The notes beneath the pieces are model-generated. The model saw only the letters and a list, made by a program, of their open reading frames with translations. It searched no databases and was not told the origin of the DNA. From contig CAUSEC010000006.1 of assembly GCA_963530515.1 (NCBI GenBank), positions 1 through 64,000 of the forward strand: 64,000 nucleotides of DNA. Reading direction: 5' to 3'. Below are positions 40,345 to 49,691 of the stretch, piece after piece; the stretch's first letter is position 1, and every line of letters begins with the position of its first letter. The stretch comes from CBFFRJ01 sp963530515. Its GTDB lineage: Bacteria; Pseudomonadota; Gammaproteobacteria; Enterobacterales; Enterobacteriaceae. A program made the translations under genes and the position numbers.

Positions 40345-41820
40345 TCATAGCCCGTGTTTCCTGAGACACGCCAGCAGTACGCCAAACGCCGCTTCCATCT
40401 CTTCTTCCTCCATTGCGGCAAAGCCCATCAGCAGCCCTTTCAATGGCTTATCGCCCGCGTAATAACGAGAAAGCGCACGCACCAGAATGCCACTGATGTT
40501 TGCCTGACGGGCAATTTCCACGTCATCGCAGCTGTCAGGCAGCGACAGCACCAGATGCAGGCCCGCATTATCGTTGTATTCGCTGAGCGCTTCTTTACCC
40601 AGCGCGTCGGTAATCAACCCGGCCAGTCTGGCCCGCCGCCGGGCGTAGAGCAGCCGCATCCGGCGGATGTGCGCTGTGTAATAACCTTCACTGATGAACA
40701 GCGCGAGCGCTTCCTGATCCAATAAACGCCCGCCACGATAAAGCTCCGCATGGGCCGTTTTTAGCGCCTGCACTAAAGGCCGGGGCAGCACCAGATAGCC
40801 CAGACGAAGGCCAGGGTAGAGTGTTTTACTGAATGTGCCGGTGTAGATAACCGGGGCATCATCCACCAGACCTTGTAGCGCCGGAATCGGCTGGCCGGAA
40901 AACCGAAATTCGCTGTCGTAATCGTCTTCCACAATCCAGCTCCCCGTTTGCCGCGCCAGCGCCAGCAAGCGTTGGCGACGTTCAAGGCTCATCACGCAGC
41001 CGAGCGGATACTGGTGAGAGGGGGTGACGAAAATCAGTTTTGGTGGTATCTCACCGGCTTCGGGTGGATTCATGCCCGCAAGGTCGACATTTATGGAATC
41101 CAGCGTGACGCCGTTCATCGTCAACACGTTACGGATCCCCCAATAGGCCGGTTCTTCAATCCATGCACTGTCACCGGGGTTACACAGCATGCGTGACACC
41201 AAATCGATGGCCTGGTGGATCCCTTCGGTTATCAGGATTTGTTCGGCACTGCATTTTACCGAGCGCGTAATGCGCAGGTAGTCCACCAGCGCCTGCTGGA
41301 GCGCCGGGCTGCCCCCTGCGCTGCTATAAGAAAGCTGGCTGGCCTGTGGTTTGCGGCCGACGCGGGTCTGGATTTTACGAAACAGAGCGTGGGGGAACGT
41401 ATTCACATCCGGGACGCCGGGCAAAAAAGCGCCCCACTGGCGTGGGCTGGCGCTGCTGCGCTGTATCAGTTTCAACCCTCTGGCCGACAGGTGTGAGGGC
41501 AGGTCACCTGCGGCAGTTTCGGCGTGCGATGAGGGGGCGGAGAGCAGGCTGTCCGGCACGGTCTGCGCCACAAAGGTGCCGCTGCCGGTGCGTGACACCA
41601 CATAGCCTTCTGCCAGCAGTTGCTCGTAGACCGTCAGCACCGTATTGCGCGACATGTGCAGCTCTGCGGCCAGATCCCGGCTCGGCGGCAGGCGGCTTTG
41701 CGGTGGCAGGCTCCCTTCCAGGATCGACAGGCGAATCGCGTTATATAATTTCTTATGCAGCTTGCCATCGCGCTGAGCGTCCAGATGTAATTGCAGTAAA
41801 TCACTGACGAGTGAGCGCAA
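40345..41820 (-). CDS. MocR-family regulator (GntR domain plus aminotransferase domain)
   Basis: The 491-residue fusion has an N-terminal GntR-type winged helix (about 15-80; LPPSRDLAAELHMSRNTVLT) and a class I aminotransferase-like domain. The pyridoxal phosphate site is seen as VEDDYDSEFRFSG and the Lys in TGTFSKTLYPGLRLGYLVLP. MocR proteins such as PdxR and GabR sense PLP or an amino acid aldimine. Divergent placement beside a GABA aminotransferase gene suggests a GabR-like activator of that gene. The name is inferred from context. Confidence 0.88.
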   Translation of the reverse strand: MRSLVSDLLQLHLDAQRDGKLHKKLYNAIRLSILEGSLPPQSRLPPSRDLAAELHMSRNTVLTVYEQLLAEGYVVSRTGSGTFVAQTVPDSLLSAPSSHAETAAGDLPSHLSARGLKLIQRSSASPRQWGAFLPGVPDVNTFPHALFRKIQTRVGRKPQASQLSYSSAGGSPALQQALVDYLRITRSVKCSAEQILITEGIHQAIDLVSRMLCNPGDSAWIEEPAYWGIRNVLTMNGVTLDSINVDLAGMNPPEAGEIPPKLIFVTPSHQYPLGCVMSLERRQRLLALARQTGSWIVEDDYDSEFRFSGQPIPALQGLVDDAPVIYTGTFSKTLYPGLRLGYLVLPRPLVQALKTAHAELYRGGRLLDQEALALFISEGYYTAHIRRMRLLYARRRARLAGLITDALGKEALSEYNDNAGLHLVLSLPDSCDDVEIARQANISGILVRALSRYYAGDKPLKGLLMGFAAMEEEEMEAAFGVLLACLRKHGL

Positions 41821-41926
41821 TTGGATCCCTCAATTATTCAAAACTGGTACTCGATTATAGGACCGCTTGTGGCATTGTGGCAAAAGATGACTGCTGCGAA
41901 ATGAATCAATGACGGGGGAGTACAAG

Positions 41927-43192
41927 GTGAAAAATAATGAATTACAGCAACGCCGTTTAGCGGCGACACCGCGTGGCATTGGCGTGATGTGCGGCTTCTA
42001 TGCCGACAAAGCAGAAAACGCCACGTTGTGGGATGTTGAAGGTAATGAGGTTATCGATTTTGCGGCCGGGATTGCGGTGCTGAATACCGGACATCGTCAT
42101 CCGAAGGTCATTGCGGCGGTGGAAAAACAGCTGCACGCGTTTACCCACACCGCTTATCAGATTGTTCCGTACGAAAGCTACGTGTCTCTGGCGGAGCGTA
42201 TCAACGAACGCGCACCCGTTGAGGGGCCGGCGAAAACGGCCTTTTTCTCTACCGGCGCTGAAGCGGTTGAGAACGCCGTCAAAATCGCCCGCGCGTACAC
42301 CAAACGTCCTGGGGTGATTACCTTCGGCGGCGGTTTCCACGGGCGTACCTACATGACCATGGCGCTGACCGGCAAAGTTGCACCGTACAAAATCGGCTTT
42401 GGCCCGTTCCCAGGGTCTGTTTTCCACGCACAGTTCCCTAACGCCCTGCACGGCGTGAGCACGGCTGACGCAATGAAAAGCCTGGATCGTATTTTCAAAG
42501 CGGATATTGCGCCGGACCAGGTCGCGGCGATTTTGCTTGAGCCGGTACAGGGTGAGGGCGGGTTTAACATCGCTCCTGACGACTTTATGCAGGCCCTGCG
42601 TAAACTCTGCGATACCCACGGTATTCTGCTGATTACCGATGAAGTGCAGACCGGTTTCGCCCGCACCGGTAAGCTGTTTGCGGTGGAGTATTACAGCGTC
42701 AAACCGGATCTCATCACCATGGCGAAAAGCCTGGCGGGGGGCTTGCCACTGTCGGCTGTCGCCGGACGTGCCGACGTGATGGATGCGCCTGCTCCAGGCG
42801 GGCTGGGTGGCACTTACGCCGGTAACCCACTGGCGGTGGCGGCAGCGCACGCGGTGCTGGATGTGATTGACGAAGAGAATCTGTGCGAACGTGCCAACCA
42901 TCTGGGTAAACATCTGGTGGAAGTGCTGACGAAGGCGAAAGCAGACTGCCCGTACATTGCGGATATTCGTGCTCAGGGGTCGATGGTGGCGGTGGAATTT
43001 AACGATCCGCAGACCGGAGAGCCGTCGGCGGCCTTCACCAAACAGGTGCAGGATAAAGCGCTGGCCGCAGGGCTGTTATTGCTGAGCTGTGGGGTTTACG
43101 GCAACGTGATCCGCTTCCTCTACCCACTTACTATTCCAGAAGTTCAGTTCCGTAAAGCCCTGGATATTATTCACCAGTCGCTGACACGATAA
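41927..43192 (+). CDS. 4-aminobutyrate aminotransferase, PuuE-like
   Basis: The 421-residue PLP enzyme is closest in wording and length to E. coli PuuE (421 residues) and less close to GabT. It moves the amino group of GABA to 2-oxoglutarate. The PLP Lys lies in TMAKSLAGGLPLS, and LITDEVQTGFARTG and GGLGGTYAGNPLA are conserved. GTG 41927 (VKNNELQQRRL) is chosen because GGGGGAG lies six bases before it; ATG 41909 has no ribosome binding site. It is divergent from a MocR regulator, 106 bp away, and no other put/puu or gab genes adjoin. Confidence 0.88.
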   Translation: MKNNELQQRRLAATPRGIGVMCGFYADKAENATLWDVEGNEVIDFAAGIAVLNTGHRHPKVIAAVEKQLHAFTHTAYQIVPYESYVSLAERINERAPVEGPAKTAFFSTGAEAVENAVKIARAYTKRPGVITFGGGFHGRTYMTMALTGKVAPYKIGFGPFPGSVFHAQFPNALHGVSTADAMKSLDRIFKADIAPDQVAAILLEPVQGEGGFNIAPDDFMQALRKLCDTHGILLITDEVQTGFARTGKLFAVEYYSVKPDLITMAKSLAGGLPLSAVAGRADVMDAPAPGGLGGTYAGNPLAVAAAHAVLDVIDEENLCERANHLGKHLVEVLTKAKADCPYIADIRAQGSMVAVEFNDPQTGEPSAAFTKQVQDKALAAGLLLLSCGVYGNVIRFLYPLTIPEVQFRKALDIIHQSLTR

Positions 43193-43207
43193 ACCTGATT
43201 CTTAACA

Positions 43208-43231
43208 AAAGCCGCCTTGTGGCGGCTTTCT
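43208..43231 (+). terminator. Terminator of the PuuE-like gene
   Basis: AAAGCCGCC (43208-43216) and GGCGGCTTT (43221-43229) form a 9-bp stem with a TTGT loop, then TCTC. The T-run is short. Confidence 0.75.
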
Positions 43232-43346
43232 CACATTGTTCATCCCGCTGTTATATAACCTTCAAAAATGTTGTTCCAAATTTCAGAAAATGGGGTATGT
43301 TTTAGCAGAGAATGCTGCAAAGGCACGGGCAGACCGACTCTGAACC

Positions 43347-43373
43347 ACTATCATATTCTTTTCTTATGATAGT
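43347..43373. promoter_or_regulatory. Inverted repeat in the livJ upstream region
   Basis: ACTATCATA (43347-43355) and TATGATAGT (43365-43373) are perfect 9-bp arms around a 9-nt pyrimidine loop, about 70 bp before the livJ start. It may be an operator or a 5' UTR hairpin. livJ is Lrp-regulated in E. coli; I cannot assign this repeat to Lrp. Confidence 0.45.
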
Positions 43374-43442
43374 AAACAAAATAATGTGCCGAACAACAAC
43401 ATCACAACAAATTCAATCACCATAAGAATGGGGAACCTCAGG

Positions 43443-44546
43443 ATGAAAATGAAGGGCAAAGCGTTACTGGCAGGATGTATTGCGTTAGCGATGAGCAACA
43501 TGGCATTCGCCAAAGATATTAAAGTTGCCGTCGTGGGTGCAATGTCTGGTCCGGTTGCGCAATACGGTGATCAGGAATTTACAGGTGCTGAGCAGGCTGT
43601 TGCAGATATCAACGCCAAAGGCGGGATTAAAGGCGACAAACTGGTTATCACTAAATACGACGATGCATGTGATCCGAAACAAGCGGTAGCGGTAGCAAAC
43701 AAAGTGGTTAACGATGGCATCAAATACGTTATCGGCCACCTGTGCTCCTCCTCCACTCAGCCCGCGTCTGACATTTATGAAGACGAAGGCATTCTGATGA
43801 TCACGCCAGCAGCAACCGCACCGGAGCTGACGGCACGTGGCTACAAACTGACTCTGCGTACCACCGGTCTGGACTCCGACCAGGGCCCGACCGCAGCAAA
43901 ATACATTCTTGAGAGCGTGAAGCCGCAGCGCATTGCCGTGATTCATGACAAACAGCAGTACGGTGAAGGTCTGGCGCGCGCAGTACAGGATGGTCTGAAA
44001 AAAGGCGGCGCAAACGTGGTCTTCTTTGACGGTATCACCGCCGGTGAGAAAGACTTCTCCACGCTGGTTGCGCGTCTGAAGAAAGAGAACATCGACTTTG
44101 TTTACTACGGTGGTTACCACCCGGAAATGGGCCAGATCCTGCGTCAGTCCCGTGCCGCTGGTCTGAAAACCAAATTCATGGGGCCGGAAGGCGTGGCGAA
44201 CGTTTCTCTGTCTAACATTGCCGGTGAATCTGCTGAAGGCATGTTAGTGACCAAACCGAAAAACTACGACCAGGTTCCGGCTAACAAACCTATCGTAGAT
44301 GCGATTAAAGCGAAGAAACAGGATCCAAGCGGCGCGTTCGTCTGGACCACCTACGCTGCGCTGCAGTCTCTGGCTGCAGGTCTGAACCAGACCGCAGAGC
44401 CGGCTGAAATCGCCACCTGGCTGAAAGCGAACTCTGTTGAAACCGTCATGGGGCCGCTGTCCTGGGATGCGAAGGGTGACCTGAAAGGCTTTGAGTTCGG
44501 CGTCTTCACCTGGCATGCGGATGGCACTGCCACCGACGCAAAATAA
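43443..44546 (+). CDS. livJ: Leu/Ile/Val-binding protein LivJ
   Basis: This 367-residue periplasmic receptor has the same length as E. coli LivJ. A signal peptide (MKMKGKALLAGCIALAMSNM, cleaved after AFA) leads into DIKVAVVGAMSGPVAQYGDQ. It delivers leucine, isoleucine and valine to LivHMGF. ATG 43443 matches the E. coli start; an in-frame ATG 57 bp upstream would place a polar stretch before the signal peptide. It is a separate transcript from livKHMGF, with panM convergent in between. Confidence 0.96.
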   Translation: MKMKGKALLAGCIALAMSNMAFAKDIKVAVVGAMSGPVAQYGDQEFTGAEQAVADINAKGGIKGDKLVITKYDDACDPKQAVAVANKVVNDGIKYVIGHLCSSSTQPASDIYEDEGILMITPAATAPELTARGYKLTLRTTGLDSDQGPTAAKYILESVKPQRIAVIHDKQQYGEGLARAVQDGLKKGGANVVFFDGITAGEKDFSTLVARLKKENIDFVYYGGYHPEMGQILRQSRAAGLKTKFMGPEGVANVSLSNIAGESAEGMLVTKPKNYDQVPANKPIVDAIKAKKQDPSGAFVWTTYAALQSLAAGLNQTAEPAEIATWLKANSVETVMGPLSWDAKGDLKGFEFGVFTWHADGTATDAK

Positions 44547-44551
44547 ACAGC

Positions 44552-44578
44552 AAAAAGGCAACGCAAGTTGCCTTTTTT
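44552..44578 (+). terminator. livJ terminator
   Basis: AAAAAGGCAAC and GTTGCCTTTTT form an 11-bp stem around GCAA (44552-44578). A near-copy follows at 44614. Confidence 0.92.
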
Positions 44579-44583
44579 AGTGT

Positions 44584-44600
44584 TTGCTCCCTCTCCCCGT
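44584..44600. repeat. Partial CCCTCTCCC repeat
   Basis: A truncated unit (GCTCCCTCTCCCC) breaks off into GGTAGGTAAAAGCAAAA, which then leads into a second terminator copy. It belongs to the same repeat family as 44650-44690. Confidence 0.55.
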
Positions 44601-44613
44601 GGTAGGTAAAAGC

Positions 44614-44641
44614 AAAATGGCAACCTGAGGTTGCCATTTTT
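44614..44641 (+). terminator. Second, duplicated terminator after livJ
   Basis: AAAATGGCAACC and GGTTGCCATTTT pair over 12 bp around TGA, followed by T. With its flanks it repeats the livJ terminator module 62 bp upstream, with changed but still complementary stem bases. Confidence 0.85.
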
Positions 44642-44649
44642 AGTGTTTG

Positions 44650-44690
44650 CTCCCTCTCCCTGTGGGAGAGGGTTGGGGTGAGGGCATCAG
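44650..44690. repeat. GC-rich palindromic repeat (CCCTCTCCC type)
   Basis: CCCTCTCCC-TGT-GGGAGAGGG followed by TTGGGGTGAGGGCATC. The same unit follows livF at 50452. Confidence 0.8.
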
Positions 44691-44710
44691 ACAGCTCAGT
44701 CCTATAAAAA

Positions 44711-45094
44711 CTAACGCTTCACCCAGCCATCATTCTGCGCGGTAAAGCCCATCGCCTGGGCGAACGCGGCCATAATATTGCGATCTTCCACGCCCGCTTC
44801 GGTAATCCACCAGGTGGTGATGTTCGGGTTATCTGCAATAACTTCATCCAGCAAATATTTCCCCACGCCACGGCGGCGGGTGACATCACGCACGCGCAGG
44901 GAATCGAGTGCACCTTGTGTTCCGCGAAGCGTCACGCGGACAGCACCCAAAAGTCGCTCATTAAAACGTGCCGCATAAATACGGTGGGTTTCGTCAACCT
45001 GCAGCGATGCAGGGGAGTACTCCGGCCAGACTTTAGCTAAATCAATATGATCCTGATCGGAAAACGACTCCAGACGGATGATGGTCAATTTCAT
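44711..45094 (-). CDS. panM: PanD maturation factor PanM (PanZ)
   Basis: The 127-residue GNAT-fold protein has the length of E. coli PanZ (YhhK). It shows the acetyl-CoA loop VTRRRGVGKYLLDEV and the conserved YSPASLQVDETHRIYAARFN segment. It binds acetyl-CoA and triggers self-cleavage of pro-PanD to active aspartate decarboxylase, limiting pantothenate synthesis when CoA is ample. ATG 45094 (MKLTIIRLES) matches E. coli; an ATG five codons upstream is not conserved. It sits between livJ and livK on the opposite strand, as in E. coli. Confidence 0.95.
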   Translation of the reverse strand: MKLTIIRLESFSDQDHIDLAKVWPEYSPASLQVDETHRIYAARFNERLLGAVRVTLRGTQGALDSLRVRDVTRRRGVGKYLLDEVIADNPNITTWWITEAGVEDRNIMAAFAQAMGFTAQNDGWVKR

Positions 45095-45567
45095 GTACAG
45101 CTTGTCCATGTCTCAAAAGATAATTGCAGTGTAAACAATTTCACCTGAAACGGGCTGTTAGTTTTTTATATTTCGTTTTGCAGGCGATTACTTTTGAGGC
45201 GGGCGTTGTAGCAGTTTTAAACATCAGTGATCGAAAACCAGGTAGCATTTTTCCCTAAAAGGTAGCGTTTTATTCCGCTCTTTGTACCATTATTTTATGC
45301 TGCTGACTGAACTTTTTTGGTTTAACTCCAGGGTAAATCAGAATATTATCTCTGCTTAATAGCCTGAAAAATAGAGTATTTAGTCTGGTTTTTGCCAAAA
45401 AACTACGCTAAACCCTTCATGGCACTGGTAAAAATAGCGTTGTCTATTAAAAGTACAGAATGCTTTTTAACCATAAAAAAACAAAATTTTCACACAATGC
45501 TCTCTTGTCGCGCTAACGCGACCTGATGTCTGAGTGTGGAACTACATCACGAACGGGGATTTGAAGT
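45095..45567. promoter_or_regulatory. Long livK-panM control region
   Basis: The 473-bp AT-rich gap has no gene. GGTAGC-TTT repeats at 45241 and 45261 are exactly 20 bp apart. A hairpin GTCGCG-CTAA-CGCGAC (45507-45522) lies in the probable livK leader, about 45 bp before the start codon. In E. coli the livK promoter is repressed by leucine-Lrp; the length and AT-tracts fit a wrapped Lrp region, though I cannot mark its sites. Confidence 0.5.
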
Positions 45568-46677
45568 ATGAAAAGGAACGCGAAGACAGTACTCGCGGGG
45601 ATTGTTGCATTTGCGATGTCTCACGCGGCCATGGCGGCAGATATTAAAGTTGCGGTTGTCGGCGCGATGTCCGGTCCGGTTGCTCAATGGGGTGACATGG
45701 AATTTAACGGTGCGCGTCAGGCGATTAAAGATATCAATGCTAAGGGTGGCGTGAAGGGGGACAAATTCGTTGCCGTTGAATACGACGATGCCTGTGATCC
45801 GAAACAAGCTGTTGCGGTCGCCAACAAAATTGTCAACGACGGCATCAAGTATGTGATTGGCCATCTTTGCTCATCATCGACCCAGCCAGCGTCTGATATC
45901 TATGAAGACGAAGGCATTCTGATGATCTCGCCGGGCGCGACCAACCCGGAACTGACCCAGCGCGGCTATAAATACATTATGCGTACCGCAGGGCTGGACT
46001 CCTCTCAGGGGCCGACCGCAGCGAAATACATCATCAACTCCGTGAAGCCTCAGCGTATTGCGATCATTCATGATAAACAGCAGTACGGTGAAGGTCTGGC
46101 GCGTTCCGTGCAGGAAAGCCTGAAAGCCAGCGGTGCCAATATTGTCTTCTTCGACGGCATTACCGCAGGTGAGAAAGATTTCTCTGCGCTGGTGGCGCGT
46201 CTGAAGAAAGAAAATATCGATTTTGTCTACTACGGTGGTTATTACCCGGAAATGGGCCAGATCCTGCGCCAGGCGCGTTCAAACGGTCTGAAAACCCAAT
46301 TTATGGGCCCGGAAGGCGTAGGTAACGCATCCCTCTCCAACATTGCAGGTGATGCGGGCGAAGGCATGCTGGTGACCATGCCGAAACGCTACGACCAGGA
46401 CCCGGCCAACCAGGGCATCGTTGATGCGCTGAAAGCAGAGAAAAAAGATCCGAGTGGTCCGTATGTCTGGATTACTTACGCTGCCGTGCAGTCGCTTGCA
46501 CAGGCACTTGACCGCGCGAGCAGCAACGAGCCGCTGGCACTGGTTAATGATTTAAAAGCCAACGGGGCTAAAACCGTGATTGGGCCGCTGAACTGGGATG
46601 AGAAAGGCGATTTGAAAGGATTTGATTTCGGTGTCTTTACATGGCACGCCGATGGATCGTCTTCGGTAGCTAAATAA
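45568..46677 (+). CDS. livK: Leucine-specific binding protein LivK
   Basis: The 369-residue periplasmic receptor has a signal peptide (residues 1-23, ending AMA) and the mature start ADIKVAVVGAMSGPVAQWGD. The Trp in place of the LivJ Tyr18 is the known mark of the leucine-specific paralogue. It feeds the LivHMGF importer. It heads livKHMGF, with livH 48 bp downstream. It is clearly a paralogue of livJ, with long identical blocks but divergent C-termini. Confidence 0.96.
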   Translation: MKRNAKTVLAGIVAFAMSHAAMAADIKVAVVGAMSGPVAQWGDMEFNGARQAIKDINAKGGVKGDKFVAVEYDDACDPKQAVAVANKIVNDGIKYVIGHLCSSSTQPASDIYEDEGILMISPGATNPELTQRGYKYIMRTAGLDSSQGPTAAKYIINSVKPQRIAIIHDKQQYGEGLARSVQESLKASGANIVFFDGITAGEKDFSALVARLKKENIDFVYYGGYYPEMGQILRQARSNGLKTQFMGPEGVGNASLSNIAGDAGEGMLVTMPKRYDQDPANQGIVDALKAEKKDPSGPYVWITYAAVQSLAQALDRASSNEPLALVNDLKANGAKTVIGPLNWDEKGDLKGFDFGVFTWHADGSSSVAK

Positions 46678-46725
46678 AATATCCCACCGCCCGTGCAATA
46701 CGGGCGGGTTTAGAAAGGTTACGTT

Positions 46726-47652
46726 ATGTCCGAGCAGTTTCTCTATTTCTTGCAGCAGATGTTTAACGGCGTGACGCTGGGAAGCACCTATGCACTGATC
46801 GCCATAGGCTACACCATGGTCTACGGCATTATCGGCATGATTAACTTCGCCCACGGCGAGGTCTACATGATCGGTAGCTATGTCTCCTTTATGATAATCG
46901 CCGCACTGATGATGATGGGTATCGACGCCAGCTGGCTGCTGATTACCGCAGGTTTCGTCGGCGCGATTGTGATTGCCAGTGCCTATGGCTGGAGCATTGA
47001 ACGCGTGGCTTATCGCCCGGTGCGTAGCTCCAAGCGCCTGATTGCACTGATTTCCGCCATCGGGATGTCTATCTTCCTGCAAAACTACGTCAGCCTGACC
47101 GAAGGGTCGCGAGACGTGGCATTGCCAAGTCTGTTTAACGGCCAGTGGACCGTGGGCAGCAGCGATAATTTCTCTGCGACCATCACGACCATGCAGTTGG
47201 TAATCTGGATTGTGACCTTTGTTTCCATGCTGGCGCTGACCGTGTTTATTCGTTACTCCCGTATGGGCCGTGCCTGCCGTGCCTGTTCGGAAGACCTGAA
47301 AATGGCCAGCCTGCTCGGTATTAACACCGACCGCGTCATTGCCCTGACCTTCGTCATCGGTGCGGCCATGGCCGCTGTGGCGGGCGTGTTGCTCGGCCAG
47401 TTCTATGGCGTAATCAACCCGTATATTGGCTTTATGGCGGGTATGAAAGCCTTCACCGCTGCGGTGCTGGGCGGTATCGGTAGTATCCCTGGTGCGATGA
47501 TCGGTGGCCTGATTCTGGGTGTTGCCGAATCCCTCTCCTCTGCATACCTGAGTACGGAATATAAAGACGTGGTGGCCTTTGCCCTGCTGATTATCGTGCT
47601 GTTGGTGATGCCGACCGGTATCCTGGGTCGCCCGGAGGTTGAAAAAGTATGA
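46726..47652 (+). CDS. livH: Branched-chain amino acid permease LivH
   Basis: This 308-residue inner-membrane permease of the HAAT family has about eight helices (YALIAIGYTMVYGIIGMINF near residue 22; CRACSEDLKMASLLGINTDR cytoplasmic coupling loop). It forms the channel with LivM. It overlaps livM by 4 bp (ATGA), consistent with coupled translation. Confidence 0.96.
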   Translation: MSEQFLYFLQQMFNGVTLGSTYALIAIGYTMVYGIIGMINFAHGEVYMIGSYVSFMIIAALMMMGIDASWLLITAGFVGAIVIASAYGWSIERVAYRPVRSSKRLIALISAIGMSIFLQNYVSLTEGSRDVALPSLFNGQWTVGSSDNFSATITTMQLVIWIVTFVSMLALTVFIRYSRMGRACRACSEDLKMASLLGINTDRVIALTFVIGAAMAAVAGVLLGQFYGVINPYIGFMAGMKAFTAAVLGGIGSIPGAMIGGLILGVAESLSSAYLSTEYKDVVAFALLIIVLLVMPTGILGRPEVEKV

Positions 47653-48926
47653 AACCGATACATTTTGCGATGGCGCTGCTGTCAGCCGCCATGTTCTTCG
47701 TGCTCGCGGGCGTCTTTATGGGCGTGCAGTTAGAGCTGGATGGCACCAAATTAGTGGTGAACACGGCGGCAAGTATTCGCTGGGAATGGGTCTTTATCGG
47801 CACCGCGGTGGTGTTCTTCTTCCAGTTGCTGCGCCCGGTCTTCCAGAAGAGCCTGAAAAACGTCTCCGGCCCGAAATTCATTCTGCCGGCGATTGACGGT
47901 TCAACCGTTAAACAAAAATTGTTCCTGGTTGCCCTGCTGGTGGCTGCCGTCGCCTGGCCGTTTGTGGTCTCACGCGGCACGGTGGATATTGCGACCATGA
48001 CCATGATTTACATCATCCTGGGTCTGGGCCTGAACGTGGTGGTGGGGCTGTCTGGCTTGCTGGTGCTTGGCTACGGTGGTTTCTATGCCATTGGCGCGTA
48101 CACTTTTGCGTTGTTGAATCACTATTACGGCCTGGGTTTCTGGACCTGTCTGCCCATTTCGGCGCTGGTTTCTGCAGCGGCGGGCTTCCTGCTCGGCTTC
48201 CCGGTACTGCGTCTGCGCGGTGACTACCTGGCGATCGTGACCTTAGGTTTCGGTGAAATCGTCCGTATTCTTCTGCTCAACAACACCGAAATTACCGGTG
48301 GCCCGAACGGCATCAGCCAGATCCCTAAACCGACGCTGTTTGGCCTGGAGTTCAGCCGTAGCGCGCGTGAAGGCGGCTGGGATACCTTCAGCAACTTCTT
48401 CGGTGTGCCGTACGACCCGAGCGACCGTGTCATTTTCCTTTATCTGGTGGCTCTGCTGCTGGTGGTCTTCTCTCTGTTTGTGATCAACCGCCTGCTGCGT
48501 ATGCCGCTGGGCCGCGCCTGGGAAGCCCTGCGTGAAGATGAGATTGCCTGTCGTTCACTGGGCCTGAACCCGACCCGCATCAAGCTGACGGCGTTTACCA
48601 TCAGTGCGGCGTTTGCAGGCTTTGCCGGTACGCTGTTTGCTGCGCGCCAGGGCTTTGTCAGCCCGGAATCCTTCACCTTCGCGGAATCTGCGTTCGTGCT
48701 GGCGATTGTGGTGCTGGGCGGTATGGGGTCGCAGTTTGCGGTCATCCTGGCAGCGATTCTGCTGGTGGTGTCGCGCGAGCTGATGCGTGATTTCAATGAA
48801 TACAGCATGTTGATGCTGGGTGGTTTGATGGTACTGATGATGATCTGGCGTCCACAGGGCTTGCTGCCAATGACCCGCGCGCAGTTGAAACTGAAAAGTG
48901 GTCAGGCAAAAGGAGAGCAGGCATGA
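47649..48926 (+). CDS. livM: Branched-chain amino acid permease LivM
   Basis: The 425-residue second permease of the importer has about ten helices. Family marks are GLGLNVVVGLSGLLVLGYGG and the coupling loop AWEALREDEIACRSLGLNPT. It pairs with LivH above the LivG/LivF ATPases. Start and stop overlap livH and livG by 4 bp each. Confidence 0.96.
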   Translation: MKPIHFAMALLSAAMFFVLAGVFMGVQLELDGTKLVVNTAASIRWEWVFIGTAVVFFFQLLRPVFQKSLKNVSGPKFILPAIDGSTVKQKLFLVALLVAAVAWPFVVSRGTVDIATMTMIYIILGLGLNVVVGLSGLLVLGYGGFYAIGAYTFALLNHYYGLGFWTCLPISALVSAAAGFLLGFPVLRLRGDYLAIVTLGFGEIVRILLLNNTEITGGPNGISQIPKPTLFGLEFSRSAREGGWDTFSNFFGVPYDPSDRVIFLYLVALLLVVFSLFVINRLLRMPLGRAWEALREDEIACRSLGLNPTRIKLTAFTISAAFAGFAGTLFAARQGFVSPESFTFAESAFVLAIVVLGGMGSQFAVILAAILLVVSRELMRDFNEYSMLMLGGLMVLMMIWRPQGLLPMTRAQLKLKSGQAKGEQA

Positions 48927-49690
48927 GTCAGCCACTGTTATCCGTAAATGGCCTGATGATGCGTTTTGGCGGCCTGCTGGCCGTTAACAACGTCGCGCTG
49001 GATTTACATCCTCAGGAAATTGTCTCGCTTATCGGCCCGAACGGCGCAGGAAAAACCACGGTGTTCAACTGCCTGACCGGTTTCTACAAACCGACGGGCG
49101 GCAGCATCATGCTGCGCGACCAGCACCTTGAAGGGCTGCCGGGGCAACAAATTGCCCGTATGGGCGTGGTGCGGACGTTCCAGCACGTGCGCCTGTTCCG
49201 TGAAATGACGGTGATTGAAAACCTGCTGGTGGCACAACATCAGCAGCTGAAAACCGGCGTCTTCTCTGGCCTGTTGAAAACCCCGTCGTTCCGCCGTGCT
49301 CAGAGTGAAGCGCTGGATCGTGCTGCAACCTGGCTTGAACGTATTGGCCTGCTGGAGCATGCGAACCGCCAGGCCAGCAACCTGGCTTACGGTGACCAGC
49401 GTCGTCTGGAAATCGCCCGCTGCATGGTGACGCAGCCAGAAATCCTGATGCTCGATGAACCTGCTGCGGGCCTCAACCCGAAAGAGACCAAAGAGCTGGA
49501 TGAGCTGATCGTCGAACTGCGTAGCCATCACAACACCACCATTCTGCTGATTGAGCATGATATGAAGCTGGTGATGGGGATCTCCGACCGTATTTACGTT
49601 GTCAACCAGGGAACACCGCTGGCTAACGGTACACCGGAAGAAATTCGTAATAACCCGGACGTGATCCGTGCATACCTCGGTGAGGCATAA
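48923..49690 (+). CDS. livG: Branched-chain amino acid ABC ATPase LivG
   Basis: The 255-residue ATPase has Walker A (LIGPNGAGKTTVFNCLTG), signature LAYGDQRRLEIARCM, Walker B (ILMLDEPAAGLNP) and LLIEHD. The LAYGDQ signature in place of LSGGQ is typical of LivG. It energises LivHM with LivF. The stop is one base before the livF ATG. Confidence 0.96.
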   Translation: MSQPLLSVNGLMMRFGGLLAVNNVALDLHPQEIVSLIGPNGAGKTTVFNCLTGFYKPTGGSIMLRDQHLEGLPGQQIARMGVVRTFQHVRLFREMTVIENLLVAQHQQLKTGVFSGLLKTPSFRRAQSEALDRAATWLERIGLLEHANRQASNLAYGDQRRLEIARCMVTQPEILMLDEPAAGLNPKETKELDELIVELRSHHNTTILLIEHDMKLVMGISDRIYVVNQGTPLANGTPEEIRNNPDVIRAYLGEA

Positions 49691-49691
49691 G

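Noticed and set aside
41957..42913. A 318-codon minus-strand frame
   Set aside because: Antisense to the PuuE-like aminotransferase, with no family features.
43443..46677. Recent tandem duplication of livJ and livK
   Set aside because: The two are clearly paralogous but this pair, with panM between, is the ancient arrangement shared with E. coli. Their differences are spread along the proteins.
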